In this document: positions 53,501 through 63,294 of the stretch, piece by piece
Layout: every line of letters starts with the position of its first letter
How positions within the stretch are numbered: the first letter of the stretch is position 1
DNA from: Terriglobia bacterium
GTDB taxonomy: Bacteria > Acidobacteriota > Terriglobia > Terriglobales > SCQP01
NCBI GenBank assembly: GCA_021323595.1
Contig: JAJPKR010000014.1
Location: 124,001 to 188,000 of the forward strand
DNA: 64,000 nt
Direction: 5' to 3'
Program-made: the position numbers and the translations under genes
The notes under the pieces: generated by a model
The model's input: the letters and a program-made list of their open reading frames with translations, nothing else
Told to the model about the DNA's origin: nothing
Database searches by the model: none

Positions 53501-54220
53501 ATGCGACTCGCCCGCCTCGCTGCCTTGCTCATGCTGCTCGCCGCATGCGCCGCCGCGCAAACCGCGCCCCAGCCGCCGCTGCGCGGCATCGAGGTCACCG
53601 CGCAGGGCCAAGTGCAGGCCCAGCCGGATACGGCGGTGCTGGCCTTCAACGTCTCGGCGCAGGCCAAGACGGCGGCACGCGCCTACGCTCAGGCGCAGCA
53701 GCAGACCGCGGCCATTCGCGGCCTGCTGCGGCGGAACGGCATCCCCACGTCGGAAGCGCAGCTGGGCGCCTATCAACTGCAGCCGCAATACGACTGGAAA
53801 ACGCGGCAAGTCACCGGCTATGCCGTCACCGTGAACGTCAGCGTGGAACTGGAGGATTTCGGGAAGATCGCGCCGATTCTCGACCAAGCGGGGGCTTCCG
53901 GGCTGCCGGCGTCGCAGTCGGTCGAGTTTCGGCTCAAGAACGAGCAAGCGGCCAAGGATCGCGCCGTCGCCGCCGCGTTTCGCAATGCCCGGCAAGAAGC
54001 CGAAGCACTGTCCGAAGCTGCCGGAGTGAGCCTGGGCGCGCTGCGGGGCGCCGCGATTGACGTGCAGGAATCGCCGCGGCCGATCCTGCGCTTCCCCGCG
54101 GCCATGGCCGCCGCTCCCACCGCCATGGCCGCCCCGACGGAAGCTTTCGCGCCGCACCTTATTACCGTCACCGCCACGGTGCACGCCGCCTTCGACCTGC
54201 GCTCTGCTGTCCCCCGATGA
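53501..54220 (+). CDS. SIMPL (DUF541) domain lipoprotein
   Basis: A 239-residue exported protein. The signal ends in lipobox LAAC (residues 13-16), so it is probably a lipoprotein. SIMPL fold: GIEVTAQGQVQAQPDTAVLAFNV at the start, RGLLRRNGIPTSEAQLGAYQLQPQYDW, GYAVTVNVSVELEDFGKI and AVAAAFRNARQEAEALSEAAG. Function of SIMPL proteins is not known in detail. ATG 53501 has AGGGG at 7 nt; an ATG two codons earlier is possible. Confidence 0.88.
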   Translation: MRLARLAALLMLLAACAAAQTAPQPPLRGIEVTAQGQVQAQPDTAVLAFNVSAQAKTAARAYAQAQQQTAAIRGLLRRNGIPTSEAQLGAYQLQPQYDWKTRQVTGYAVTVNVSVELEDFGKIAPILDQAGASGLPASQSVEFRLKNEQAAKDRAVAAAFRNARQEAEALSEAAGVSLGALRGAAIDVQESPRPILRFPAAMAAAPTAMAAPTEAFAPHLITVTATVHAAFDLRSAVPR

Positions 54221-54281
54221 CCGGCGGCCTGCGCCCTTTTTCCGTCCGGATTCCGCCCCTCGCCGCCCGCCGGCGCACCGC

Positions 54282-55250
54282 ATGCCCGAGCCTTCGCCGC
54301 GCCTAAGCGTGGTCATTCCCACTTGGAACGGCGCCGAACTCCTGCGCCGCTATCTGCCCAGCGTGACCGCGGCCATGGCCGAGGCGGAAACCGCCGGGCT
54401 CAGCACCGAACTGGTGATCTCCGATGACGGTTCGAGCGACGGCACCGCGGCCTGGCTCGCGACCGCCTATCCCCAGGCGCGCGTGATCGTGAGCGCGGCG
54501 AATCGCGGCTTCGCGTTCGCCGCCAACGCCGGCATCGAGGCGGCGCGCGGCGAAATCGCCGTCTTGCTCAACAACGACGCCGCGGTCCTGCCCGGGGCAC
54601 TGGCCGTTTGGCCGGAGTGGTTCGCCGACCCGGCGCTCTTCGCGGTGACGTTTCGCGCCCTCGACCCGGCAACGCGCGCCTTCGCCACCGGCGGCAAGCT
54701 CGGCCGCTTTCGCCGCGGCTTTTGGGAGACGTGGCAAAACTACGACGGCGCGCGCGGCCCGTCGTTCGCGCTGGTGGGCGGCTTCTGCGCGGTCCGGCGC
54801 GCGATGTTCCTGGCGCTGGGCGGCTTCGATCCGCTCTTCGCGCCCTACTACTGGGAAGACATCGACCTCTCCTACCGCGCCCGCAAGCGCGGCTGGCGCA
54901 TTGTTTACGCGCCCAGCGCGACGGTCCTGCACGAAATCAGCGCCACGATCCGGCGGCATCGCACGCCGTGGCGGCGGCGGGTGGTGATCCATCGCAACCG
55001 CTTGCTCTTTCACGCCAAGAATCTCGACCCCGGCTGGCTGCGCCGCCATCGCCGCTGGCGCCGCTTGCTGCTCGCGCAACTGGCGCTGCGCGGCGACTTC
55101 GCGTATCACGCCGGCTACCTCGCCGCCTGGCGGCTGCGCCGCGCGGTGGCCGCCGCCCGCCGCCGCGAGAGCTCCGAATGGCGCCTCCCCGACGCGGCGC
55201 TGGCGGTCGCCGCCCCGCCCGCGGACGCGCAAACGCCCGGCCCCTCCTGA
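54282..55250 (+). CDS. Glycosyltransferase family 2
   Basis: A 322-residue GT-A enzyme. SVVIPTWNGAELLRRYLPSV, the ISDDGSSDGT acidic motif, NRGFAFAANAGIEAARGEIAVLLNNDA (DxD-type region), GGFCAVRRAMFLALGGFDPLF, and YYWEDIDLSYRARKRGWR (ED acid pair) place it with rhamnosyl- or similar sugar transferases acting on surface polysaccharide. A basic C-terminal part may contact the membrane. It follows the SIMPL gene by 61 bp. Confidence 0.93.
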   Translation: MPEPSPRLSVVIPTWNGAELLRRYLPSVTAAMAEAETAGLSTELVISDDGSSDGTAAWLATAYPQARVIVSAANRGFAFAANAGIEAARGEIAVLLNNDAAVLPGALAVWPEWFADPALFAVTFRALDPATRAFATGGKLGRFRRGFWETWQNYDGARGPSFALVGGFCAVRRAMFLALGGFDPLFAPYYWEDIDLSYRARKRGWRIVYAPSATVLHEISATIRRHRTPWRRRVVIHRNRLLFHAKNLDPGWLRRHRRWRRLLLAQLALRGDFAYHAGYLAAWRLRRAVAAARRRESSEWRLPDAALAVAAPPADAQTPGPS

Positions 55251-55326
55251 CCGGAATCGCGCGCCGGGCGGCAACTTATCCGCTCTGGTTTGCGTCTGCT
55301 AGACTCAGTACACCGGGGGAATCGGA

Positions 55327-55539
55327 ATGAAGCGCTGGGTCATACCCGCCGTGGCCATCGGCATCGCAATCTTTCTCTTGACGGACAAGGGCCGCGAGAC
55401 GCAGGAGAAGCTTTCCACGAACGTCGGCGATTGGGTCGACAAACTGCTGCGCATCAACGAGACCGTGCAAGAGAAGCTGCAGCAGACGCAGTCGGCGCTC
55501 GAGCATTTCAGCCACGCCCTGCGGGAATCCGCCCGCTAG
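55327..55539 (+). CDS. Small membrane-anchored coiled-coil protein
   Basis: 70 residues: N-terminal helix VIPAVAIGIAIFLLT followed by a charged helix (VDKLLRINETVQEKLQQTQSA). A TAGACT -10 lies about 30 nt upstream. No family recognised. Confidence 0.6.
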   Translation: MKRWVIPAVAIGIAIFLLTDKGRETQEKLSTNVGDWVDKLLRINETVQEKLQQTQSALEHFSHALRESAR

Positions 55540-55636
55540 CCTCCGCGCCCTCGCCGCGAGGCGGTAGAACGGCCACGGCCGCGGCACAAGACGCTCTCTC
55601 GGGTCGCGGCGGGGCGGCCGATCTTCCGGTTCAGCG

Positions 55637-57448
55637 CTATGGCTTTTGTTCCCCCGCGCCCGGCGGCCCGAGCTTGAAAAGCGTCCAGCTTGCGCCTAAC
55701 GGCGGCGTAGCGGCCGCCGCCACCGTGCGGCGATTCGCCACGGCCAAGGCGACGAAGGACTCCACCTCGCGCCGCGGCACCGCCACCAGCGCCTGCGGCG
55801 GCCAGGGGCCGGCGGCGAGATCGCGCGGCGCGCGATGCAGATAGAAGTACAGTCCGTAAATGAAGTCGCGGTTCAGGCGCCACTCGTAGAGCGCGCTGCC
55901 CGCGCACGGCCCGTTCGCAAAGGGCGCTTGCGCCGCTGCCGCCGGGCGCCACGGACCGGCGGAACTCGCCGCCGGGCTGGAGGGCGCGAGCGCGCCGGCG
56001 ATCGGCAAGGGCACGAAGGCCGCCGCGCCGCACGCATTGTCTATCGCCGCCGCCAGCGGCCGGGCCGAAAGCACGGCATCCAATCGGCCGCTCCATGGGC
56101 CGGTCAGCTCGAAGACGCCGAAGCCGACCAGTGCGCAGGTCAAGACGCAATAAGCGAGCCATCGGCGCCGCCAGACCAACAGCGCCAGCACCACGAACGT
56201 GCCTAGCGCCGCCGCCCACACCCCGCCGTCGCGCAGGATGCGCGGCAGCGCCGCCCGCACCGAGCTGCCGCCGTAGAACCAGGGCAGCGCCGCGAGCATC
56301 GCCGCGATCAGCGCCGCCATGGCCGCGCTGATATAGCCCGGCCAGCGCGGCAATTCGTCCCAGCCGCCGTCCATCGCCACCGCCGTCAGCAGCACCAGCG
56401 CCGGCACCGAAGGCAAGATATAGCTCGGCAGTTTCGAGTGGGAAGCGCTGAAAAATACCAGCGGCACCAGCACCCAAAGCCAGAGAAACCGCGCCAGCGA
56501 GACGCGTTCCAGCCGCCGCGGGCGGCGGCGCTTGCGCCAGGCGTCGCGCACGGGCAGCAAGCTCCAACCACTCCAGGGAAACACCGCAAGAAAGAGGATG
56601 GGGAGAAAGAACCAGAACGGCTGCGGATGGGCAAAGCGGTCGGTCGTGAAGCGCTCGATGTTTTGCTGCCAAAAAAACAGCTTGGGAAATTGCGGATTGC
56701 GCAGCGATACCAGCACGTACCAGGGCGCGCTGACGGCGAAGAAGATCGCGACCGCCGCGGGCGAGAGCGCCCGCGTGATCCACTCGCCATGTCCTTGCCA
56801 CCAGGCCAGCAGCACCAGCACGCCTGCAACCAGCACCACCGCGACGGGGCCTTTGGCCAGCACCGCCAAGCCGAGGCAGGCGGCCGCCAGCCACAGCCAG
56901 GCGCGGCGGCGCTCCCGCAGCCAGAGAAACAGCGCCATGAGCGTCCAGCTCAGGGCCGCGGTCAGCGGCATATCGGTGACGGCGGCGCGGGCAAAGCCGA
57001 AAAGAAACGCGGCGGAAGCGGCGAGCATGGCGGCGAGCGCCGCCGCGCGCGCGCAGCGCGCCCGCGCCAGAAACAGCGCCAGCGCCAGCAGCAGGAGCAA
57101 GCCGAGGATCGCGTTCGGCCGCCGCGCGTTGGCGTCGTCGCCGCCCCAGGCATGGAAGCTGGCGGCGGCGACCCAGTAATACAGCACCGGTTTTTCGAAC
57201 CAGCCTTCGCCCAACAGGCGCGGCGTCACATAGTCATGGCGGGCGGCCATGGCGGCGGCGATTTCCGCGTAGCGCGGCTCATCCGGGCCGACCAGCCCGA
57301 TGCCGCCCAGCGCATGGGCGTAGGTCATGAAGGCCAAAGCGGCAATGCCGAGCGCCGCCCACACCAGCCGCCGCCGGCGCGCCGGGCCGGCAATTCGGGC
57401 CGCCGCCGCCGGGTTCGGGTTGCCAGTCATGCCGGGTTGGCGCGCCAT
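55637..57448 (-). CDS. Glycosyltransferase family 39 / ArnT-like membrane mannosyl- or aminoarabinosyltransferase
   Basis: A 603-residue GT-C polytopic enzyme with about eleven hydrophobic segments. The N-terminal loop has GLVGPDEPRYAEIAAAMAAR, the DE/ExRY acid motif of PMT/ArnT proteins, and LLGEGWFEKPVLYYW. It uses a polyprenyl-phosphate sugar donor to modify lipid A or proteins in the periplasm; which one cannot be told. It starts 24 bp after the cca-type gene on the same strand. Confidence 0.92.
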   Translation of the reverse strand: MARQPGMTGNPNPAAAARIAGPARRRRLVWAALGIAALAFMTYAHALGGIGLVGPDEPRYAEIAAAMAARHDYVTPRLLGEGWFEKPVLYYWVAAASFHAWGGDDANARRPNAILGLLLLLALALFLARARCARAAALAAMLAASAAFLFGFARAAVTDMPLTAALSWTLMALFLWLRERRRAWLWLAAACLGLAVLAKGPVAVVLVAGVLVLLAWWQGHGEWITRALSPAAVAIFFAVSAPWYVLVSLRNPQFPKLFFWQQNIERFTTDRFAHPQPFWFFLPILFLAVFPWSGWSLLPVRDAWRKRRRPRRLERVSLARFLWLWVLVPLVFFSASHSKLPSYILPSVPALVLLTAVAMDGGWDELPRWPGYISAAMAALIAAMLAALPWFYGGSSVRAALPRILRDGGVWAAALGTFVVLALLVWRRRWLAYCVLTCALVGFGVFELTGPWSGRLDAVLSARPLAAAIDNACGAAAFVPLPIAGALAPSSPAASSAGPWRPAAAAQAPFANGPCAGSALYEWRLNRDFIYGLYFYLHRAPRDLAAGPWPPQALVAVPRREVESFVALAVANRRTVAAAATPPLGASWTLFKLGPPGAGEQKP

Positions 57449-57472
57449 GGGCTTGCGGGTCCTCCGGCGGCG

Positions 57473-58798
57473 TTAAGGAGTTTGCCGCGGAAAGCGCTCG
57501 CGAATCAATGCTAGCGCCTGCTCGCGGGTCGCCACTTCGCCCTCGAGCTGCGCATCTTCGACGGCGGAGAGGATCTCGCGATAGCGCGGCCCGGGGGCAT
57601 AGCCCAGCGCCTTCAAGTCTTCGCCCGTGATCAAGCGCGGCGGCCGGATCGCCTCAGGCGGCGTGGCGGCGAGCTGCGCGCGCACGAAATCGTAGATTGC
57701 GAGGTTGCCGTGGCTGGCGGCGCAATCCAGCCGGTGCAATTCCAAGTGCTGCTCGAAGCCGCGCTGGCGCAGGAATCGCTTGAGCGTGCTCGGCCGCATC
57801 CGCGGCACGTCGATGAAGCGCATGTGCTGCGCCACGAGCGCGACCACCTGTTCGCACTGCGCCCGGGAGAGCCGCAGGCGCCGCCCGATGCCGGCGGCGA
57901 TGACGGCGCCGATCGCCGCGTGATTGTCGAAGCGAATGCGGTCGGGCGCGCGCCGGAAGGTCGGCGGCTTGCCCACGTCGTGCAACAGGGCGCCCAGCCC
58001 CAGCTCCGCCGGTGCGCCCGCGGGCAGCGCCTCGAGCAGCAGCAGCGTGTGCTGCCAGACATCGCCCTCGGGATGATATTCGGGCGGCTGCGGCACGCCC
58101 TTCATCCGCGCCACCTCCGGCAGGATCACGGCCAGCAGGCCGAGCTCGTCGAGCCATTCGAAGGCGCGGCGGGCGCGGCCTTCGGTAAGCATCTTCAGCA
58201 GCTCGTCGCGAATCCGCTCGGCGCTGATCGCGGCGATCTCGCCCGCCTGCTCGCGGATCGCCGCCGCCGTCGCCGCCTCCACCGTGAACCCCAGGCGCGC
58301 CGCGAAGCGCGCCGCACGCAGCATCCGCAGCCGGTCCTCGCGAAAGCGCCGCCGCGGCTCGCCGATCGCGCGCACCACGCCGCGCCGCAAATCCTCGCGC
58401 CCGCCCACGAAATCCAGCACCTCGCCGGTGAGCGGATCGCGCAGCATGCCGTTGATGGTGAAGTCGCGCCGCAGCACATCTTCTTGCGGCGCGGTCGAAT
58501 AGCGCACGGCGTCGGGATGGCGGCCGTCGCTCGCGCCCACATCGGCGCGGAACGTCGCCACCTCGACGTCGTCGCCCGCCCGCTCCCCGTGCACCAGCAC
58601 CACGCCGAAATGCGCCCCCACGGCCGAGTGCCGCGGAAACAGCCGCATCACCGTCTCCGGCTTCGCATCCGTGGCGATGTCGAAGTCGCCGGCGGCGAGA
58701 CCCAGCAAGCGGTCGCGCACGCAGCCTCCCGCCTCGTACGCTTGATATCCGGAGGCGCGCAACGTCGAGGCGATCTTCAGCGCAAGAGCTTCCGACAT
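57473..58798 (-). CDS. tRNA nucleotidyltransferase / poly(A) polymerase family protein
   Basis: A 441-residue class II nucleotidyltransferase. Head: YEAGGCVRDRLLG and DFDIATDAKPE (GG and DxD motifs), RRDFTINGMLRDP, EDRLRMLRAARFAARLGF. An HD domain follows (LGALLHDVGKPPTF). It adds or repairs the 3' CCA of tRNA, or adds A tails; the split between CCA- and A-adding types is not safe from sequence alone. The intact tRNA-Gln in this window has encoded CCA, so repair is a reasonable role. Confidence 0.9.
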   Translation of the reverse strand: MSEALALKIASTLRASGYQAYEAGGCVRDRLLGLAAGDFDIATDAKPETVMRLFPRHSAVGAHFGVVLVHGERAGDDVEVATFRADVGASDGRHPDAVRYSTAPQEDVLRRDFTINGMLRDPLTGEVLDFVGGREDLRRGVVRAIGEPRRRFREDRLRMLRAARFAARLGFTVEAATAAAIREQAGEIAAISAERIRDELLKMLTEGRARRAFEWLDELGLLAVILPEVARMKGVPQPPEYHPEGDVWQHTLLLLEALPAGAPAELGLGALLHDVGKPPTFRRAPDRIRFDNHAAIGAVIAAGIGRRLRLSRAQCEQVVALVAQHMRFIDVPRMRPSTLKRFLRQRGFEQHLELHRLDCAASHGNLAIYDFVRAQLAATPPEAIRPPRLITGEDLKALGYAPGPRYREILSAVEDAQLEGEVATREQALALIRERFPRQTP

Positions 58799-58970
58799 GC
58801 GGTGGCGGCGGGCGGCGCCCGGCGCCGCACAGTCCCAAGGTAACCGAGATCGCGGCCGCCAGCCCGCGTTCGCCGTCGGCGCGGCGACCGCGGGACGCGG
58901 GGCCGCCGGCCGGCGCGGAAGCGGTGGGCGGATCGCCGGTCCGCTCACATCTGGAGCCGGCGAGCCGGAC

Positions 58971-59375
58971 TCAGGCGGGGCCTCGGCGGTATTGGGCGTC
59001 GCTGACCGGTTCCAGCCACTCGACCATCTTGCCGCCGAGGCGCTCTTGGATCGCGATGTGCGTCATCGCGGCGACCGGCGTCGCGCCATGCCAGTGCTTT
59101 TCGCCGGGCGCGAACCAGACCACGTCGCCGGGGCGGATCTCCGCAATCGGTCCGCCCTCGCGCTGCGCCCAACCGCAGCCGGCGGTGACGATGAGCATCT
59201 GGCCGAGTGGATGGGTATGCCATGCCGTGCGCGCGCCCGGTTCGAAGGTAACGCTGGCGGCGGCAACCCGCGCCGGCTCGGGCGCCTGAAACAGCGGATC
59301 GATGCGCACGGCGCCGGTGAACCACTCCGGCGAACCGTGGGCCGAAGGCTCGACGCCGCTTCGCCTAATCTCCAT
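58971..59375 (-). CDS. Single-domain cupin protein
   Basis: A 134-residue cytosolic cupin. Box 1 is [20 protein letters not shown]; box 2 includes [18 protein letters not shown]. It resembles small cupins annotated as hydroxynitrile-lyase-like or carboxymuconolactone-associated proteins ([10 protein letters not shown]). Substrate unknown. It begins 148 bp before prmC's stop and faces the same direction. Confidence 0.85.
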   Translation of the reverse strand: MEIRRSGVEPSAHGSPEWFTGAVRIDPLFQAPEPARVAAASVTFEPGARTAWHTHPLGQMLIVTAGCGWAQREGGPIAEIRPGDVVWFAPGEKHWHGATPVAAMTHIAIQERLGGKMVEWLEPVSDAQYRRGPA

Positions 59376-59523
59376 CGCTCGCCTCCCCGATCAGCGGCAC
59401 CCGCCCAGGATCCCCTGGCGAGCACCCCGGTCTCTCTTCGATTTTCCGCCGCCTTGCAAACTCAGGCCGCCATCCGGCGGCCGCGGCCGCGGGTCCAGGA
59501 TGCCGACGGCCGGCGCTCGTGCG

Positions 59524-60360
59524 TCAGCCACGGCGGGCGACAACGACCCGCTCCCAGCCCTGCCAATCGCGGCGGGTCTCGACGTCGCGCCACCGCCCGA
59601 GCAGCGCGCGCACGCCATCGCCCGCGCGATAGCCGATCTCCAGAATCAGCCAGCCGCCGGGCCGCAGCGCCAGCGCCGCCTGCGGCACCAATTTCTCGTA
59701 GGCCTCGAGACCGGTAGGACCGGAGACGAGGGCCGCGCGCGGCTCGTAGTCGCGCACCTCGCGCGCCAGCGACGCCAGCTCGTCATCCGCGACATACGGC
59801 GGGTTGGCGACGATCAGATCGAGGGTCTCGCCGCGGACCGGCGCCAGCCAGTCCGCGACCACGAACGCGACGCGCGCGCCCCAGCGCGCCGCGTTCCGCC
59901 GCGCCACCGCCAGCGCCGCAGCGGAGCGGTCGAGCGCCGCCACCCGCGCCGCCGGCCGCTCCAACGCCAGCGTCACCGCGATCGCGCCCGAGCCGGCGCC
60001 GGCATCCGCCGCGCGCGCCATCTGACCGGGCGCCAGCTTCTCCAGCGCCGCCGCCACCACGAGCTCCGTTTCCGGTCTGGGAATCAGCACCGCCGGCGTG
60101 ACTTCGAAATCGCGGCCGAAAAAGTTCTGCCGGCCGAGGAGATATTGCAGCGGCTGACCGGCGGCGCGCGCGGTGATCAGGCGCGCAAACTCCTCTTGCT
60201 CGCGCGCGGCCGCCTTCGCCTCGGGATGCGCGTAGAGAAATGCGCGCGGCCGGCCCAGCGCCGCCAGCAGCAGCGCCTCGGCGTCCGCGCGCGCATGCGC
60301 CACGCCCGCCGCGGCCAAGCGCGCCTGCGCCTCGTGCAACAATTCGCGTAGTTCAGCCAC
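59524..60360 (-). CDS. prmC: Peptide chain release factor N5-glutamine methyltransferase
   Basis: A 278-residue SAM-dependent enzyme that methylates the GGQ glutamine of release factors RF1/RF2. It has an N-terminal helical domain (ARADAEALLLAALG; GQPLQYLLGRQNFFGRDF), VLIPRPETELVV, a SAM-binding ADAGAGSGAIAV and the catalytic NPPY (VANPPYVADDE). GTG start at 60360, 35 bp after mtnA; the frame extends further but inside mtnA. prfA is not present in the window. Confidence 0.94.
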   Translation of the reverse strand: MAELRELLHEAQARLAAAGVAHARADAEALLLAALGRPRAFLYAHPEAKAAAREQEEFARLITARAAGQPLQYLLGRQNFFGRDFEVTPAVLIPRPETELVVAAALEKLAPGQMARAADAGAGSGAIAVTLALERPAARVAALDRSAAALAVARRNAARWGARVAFVVADWLAPVRGETLDLIVANPPYVADDELASLAREVRDYEPRAALVSGPTGLEAYEKLVPQAALALRPGGWLILEIGYRAGDGVRALLGRWRDVETRRDWQGWERVVVARRG

Positions 60361-60395
60361 GCAACGTCCGGAACGCCGCGACCCTCCGCACGCTT

Positions 60396-61501
<1,106 letters not shown>

Positions 61502-61502
<1 letters not shown>

Positions 61503-62119
61503 CAGCTTCGCGGCTCCAGCGCCAGATGGCGGGCGCACACCTCGGCGGCGGTGAAGAACGCCGTGAACGGGCACGCGCCGCCCGCGCGCGCTTCCCAAAA
61601 CTCCCGGAGCCGCTGCCGCCCGCCCGCTTCCTCGCGCTCGACCAGGCACAGCACGCGCCGGACCTCGAGCCCGGCTTGCCAGGCCGCGTCCAGGGCCTCC
61701 ATGGTCGAGGCGGCGGTCGTGCAGACGTCATCCACGATGGCCACCGGCATGCCCGGCCGCACCGCGCCCTCGATGCGCCGGCCCGTGCCGTGCGCCTTCT
61801 CCTGCTTGCGGACGATGAAAGCGCCGATCTCGGGGGGCGCGAGCGCGCTGGCCATCGCCGTCGCCACGACGATGGGGTCGGCGCCCAGCGTCAGCCCGCC
61901 CACGGCCGCCACCTCCGCCCCATCCGCGCGCAGGGCGCCGAGCACGAGGCGGCCGATGAGCAGCGCGCCGCGCGCGGCGAGGGTCGTCACCCGGCAGTCA
62001 ATGTAGTAGTCGCTGATGCCGCCCGAGGAGAGGCGAAACGAGCCCAGGCGAAACGATTGGCGCGCGAGCAGCGTCAGCAACTCGTCGCGAACGTCGGTGG
62101 CGGAGTCGGCAGCGTGCAT
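61502..62119 (-). CDS. pyrE: Orotate phosphoribosyltransferase
   Basis: A 205-residue enzyme that forms OMP from orotate and [18 protein letters not shown] matches the PyrE N-terminal motif, [12 protein letters not shown] is the orotate-site region, and [14 protein letters not shown] is the PRPP motif. ATG 62119 overlaps the stop of the CPBP gene by one base. A TTG codon earlier is possible but less likely. Confidence 0.94.
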
Positions 62120-63171
62120 CAATGGATCAGCTTATGGAAATCGCGATAGCCGTGCGTGCCCACGAAGAGCAAGAAAAAGAGCGTCCCATTATAGGCGCAG
62201 TGCATCACCCAACTCGCGACGACCGAGCCGCTGGCGGCGCGCACGGCGGTGAGCACGATACCCACCACTGAAATCAAGGCGATGGGAACGAGGGCATTGG
62301 CGAGCTGGCTGCCATGCGCCAGGCCAAAGAGAATGCCCGTGGCCAGGATTGCCAGCAGTTCGGCGCGGCCGAGCCGCGCCAGCAAGCGAAAGACCCATGC
62401 GACGCCATCCAAGATCGGCGCGGCCAAGATGCCGAAAACGATCGCCGCCCAAAAGCCCGCTTCCGCGCGGGTCGGCGGCAGGCCGGCGGCGGCCAGCCGC
62501 AGCCACGCCAGCCCGGCGATCAGCGCCGCCGCCGCCGCGCCCGCCCACAAGAACGGCCGCCAGGCGCGCGCCTGCTGCCGCGACATCCCCTCCCCGAACG
62601 AGCGGCGCAGGCTGGGATAGATCAAGCCGCGAAAAATGATCTCCTCGAAAAACGGCGCGACCACCACGCCGTAGATCGTCACGGCCCAGGCCGTGCGCGG
62701 GTTGAACAGCTTGTCGATCGGCAACTGCTGGGGCAGCGGCAGATAGTTCTCGAGCACCTGCAGCACCAGCGACAAGCCGATGCCGATGAGCAGCGCCCGG
62801 CCGACCCACGAGCTCGGAATCTTGCGCCAATGGATGGCGCGCCAAAACGGGGCGCGATAGAGCGACTGAATCCAGCGCCAGGCGAAGGCCAACCCCGCCG
62901 CCAGGGCCACCGTCTGCACCGCCAGCAAGAAGCGCGCATCGATCAACGGCCGCAGCCCGGCCGCGTCCGCCGCGCCGGTGTGGCCGGCGATCGCGAGCAC
63001 GGCGACGCCGACCAGCAGCGCGACGACCAGCGCCAAGCCGATCATGACCAGGATCAGAGCGACGTCGATGCCGCGCCAGACGGGATCTCGCGGCGGCGCC
63101 GGCGGCGGCGCCGCCTCCGGCGGGCCGGCCGGCGGCCAATCGGGGGTGAGAGGAGGAAGGTCGGGAGTCAA
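62119..63171 (-). CDS. CPBP-family intramembrane metalloprotease
   Basis: A 350-residue membrane protein with a Pro-rich cytosolic N-terminus and about eight hydrophobic segments. CPBP motifs: E176-E177 and R181 in FFEEIIFRG, FGLAHGSQ, and HCAYNGTLF. It is first of the chain CPBP-pyrE-mtnA-prmC joined by one-base overlaps. The start is TTG at 63171, supported by a TATACT -10 located 6 nt upstream. Confidence 0.9.
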   Translation of the reverse strand: MTPDLPPLTPDWPPAGPPEAAPPPAPPRDPVWRGIDVALILVMIGLALVVALLVGVAVLAIAGHTGAADAAGLRPLIDARFLLAVQTVALAAGLAFAWRWIQSLYRAPFWRAIHWRKIPSSWVGRALLIGIGLSLVLQVLENYLPLPQQLPIDKLFNPRTAWAVTIYGVVVAPFFEEIIFRGLIYPSLRRSFGEGMSRQQARAWRPFLWAGAAAAALIAGLAWLRLAAAGLPPTRAEAGFWAAIVFGILAAPILDGVAWVFRLLARLGRAELLAILATGILFGLAHGSQLANALVPIALISVVGIVLTAVRAASGSVVASWVMHCAYNGTLFFLLFVGTHGYRDFHKLIH

Positions 63172-63177
63172 GGGATC

Positions 63178-63183
63178 AGTATA
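63178..63183 (-). promoter_or_regulatory. -10 hexamer TATACT for leaderless CPBP-pyrE-mtnA-prmC transcript
   Basis: TATACT on the minus strand (5 of 6 consensus bases), then GATCCC, then the TTG start. Confidence 0.5.
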
Positions 63184-63218
63184 AGAACGCCAGGGCCGCG
63201 ATTTTCACTTGGACGCCG

Positions 63219-63242
63219 CGCGCCGGGCTGAAGCCCGGCGCG
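63219..63242. terminator. Strong hairpin between gyrA and the CPBP gene
   Basis: A perfect 10-bp GC stem (CGCGCCGGGC / GCCCGGCGCG) with loop TGAA. It lies about 50 bp after the gyrA stop on the minus strand. No U tract follows, so it could be a REP-type element or an mRNA 3'-end stabiliser rather than an intrinsic terminator. Confidence 0.45.
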
Positions 63243-63294
63243 GGCGCGGACCGTCGAGTTCATGCGCAGGGCCTGGGGGGATTTTCGCTCGCCC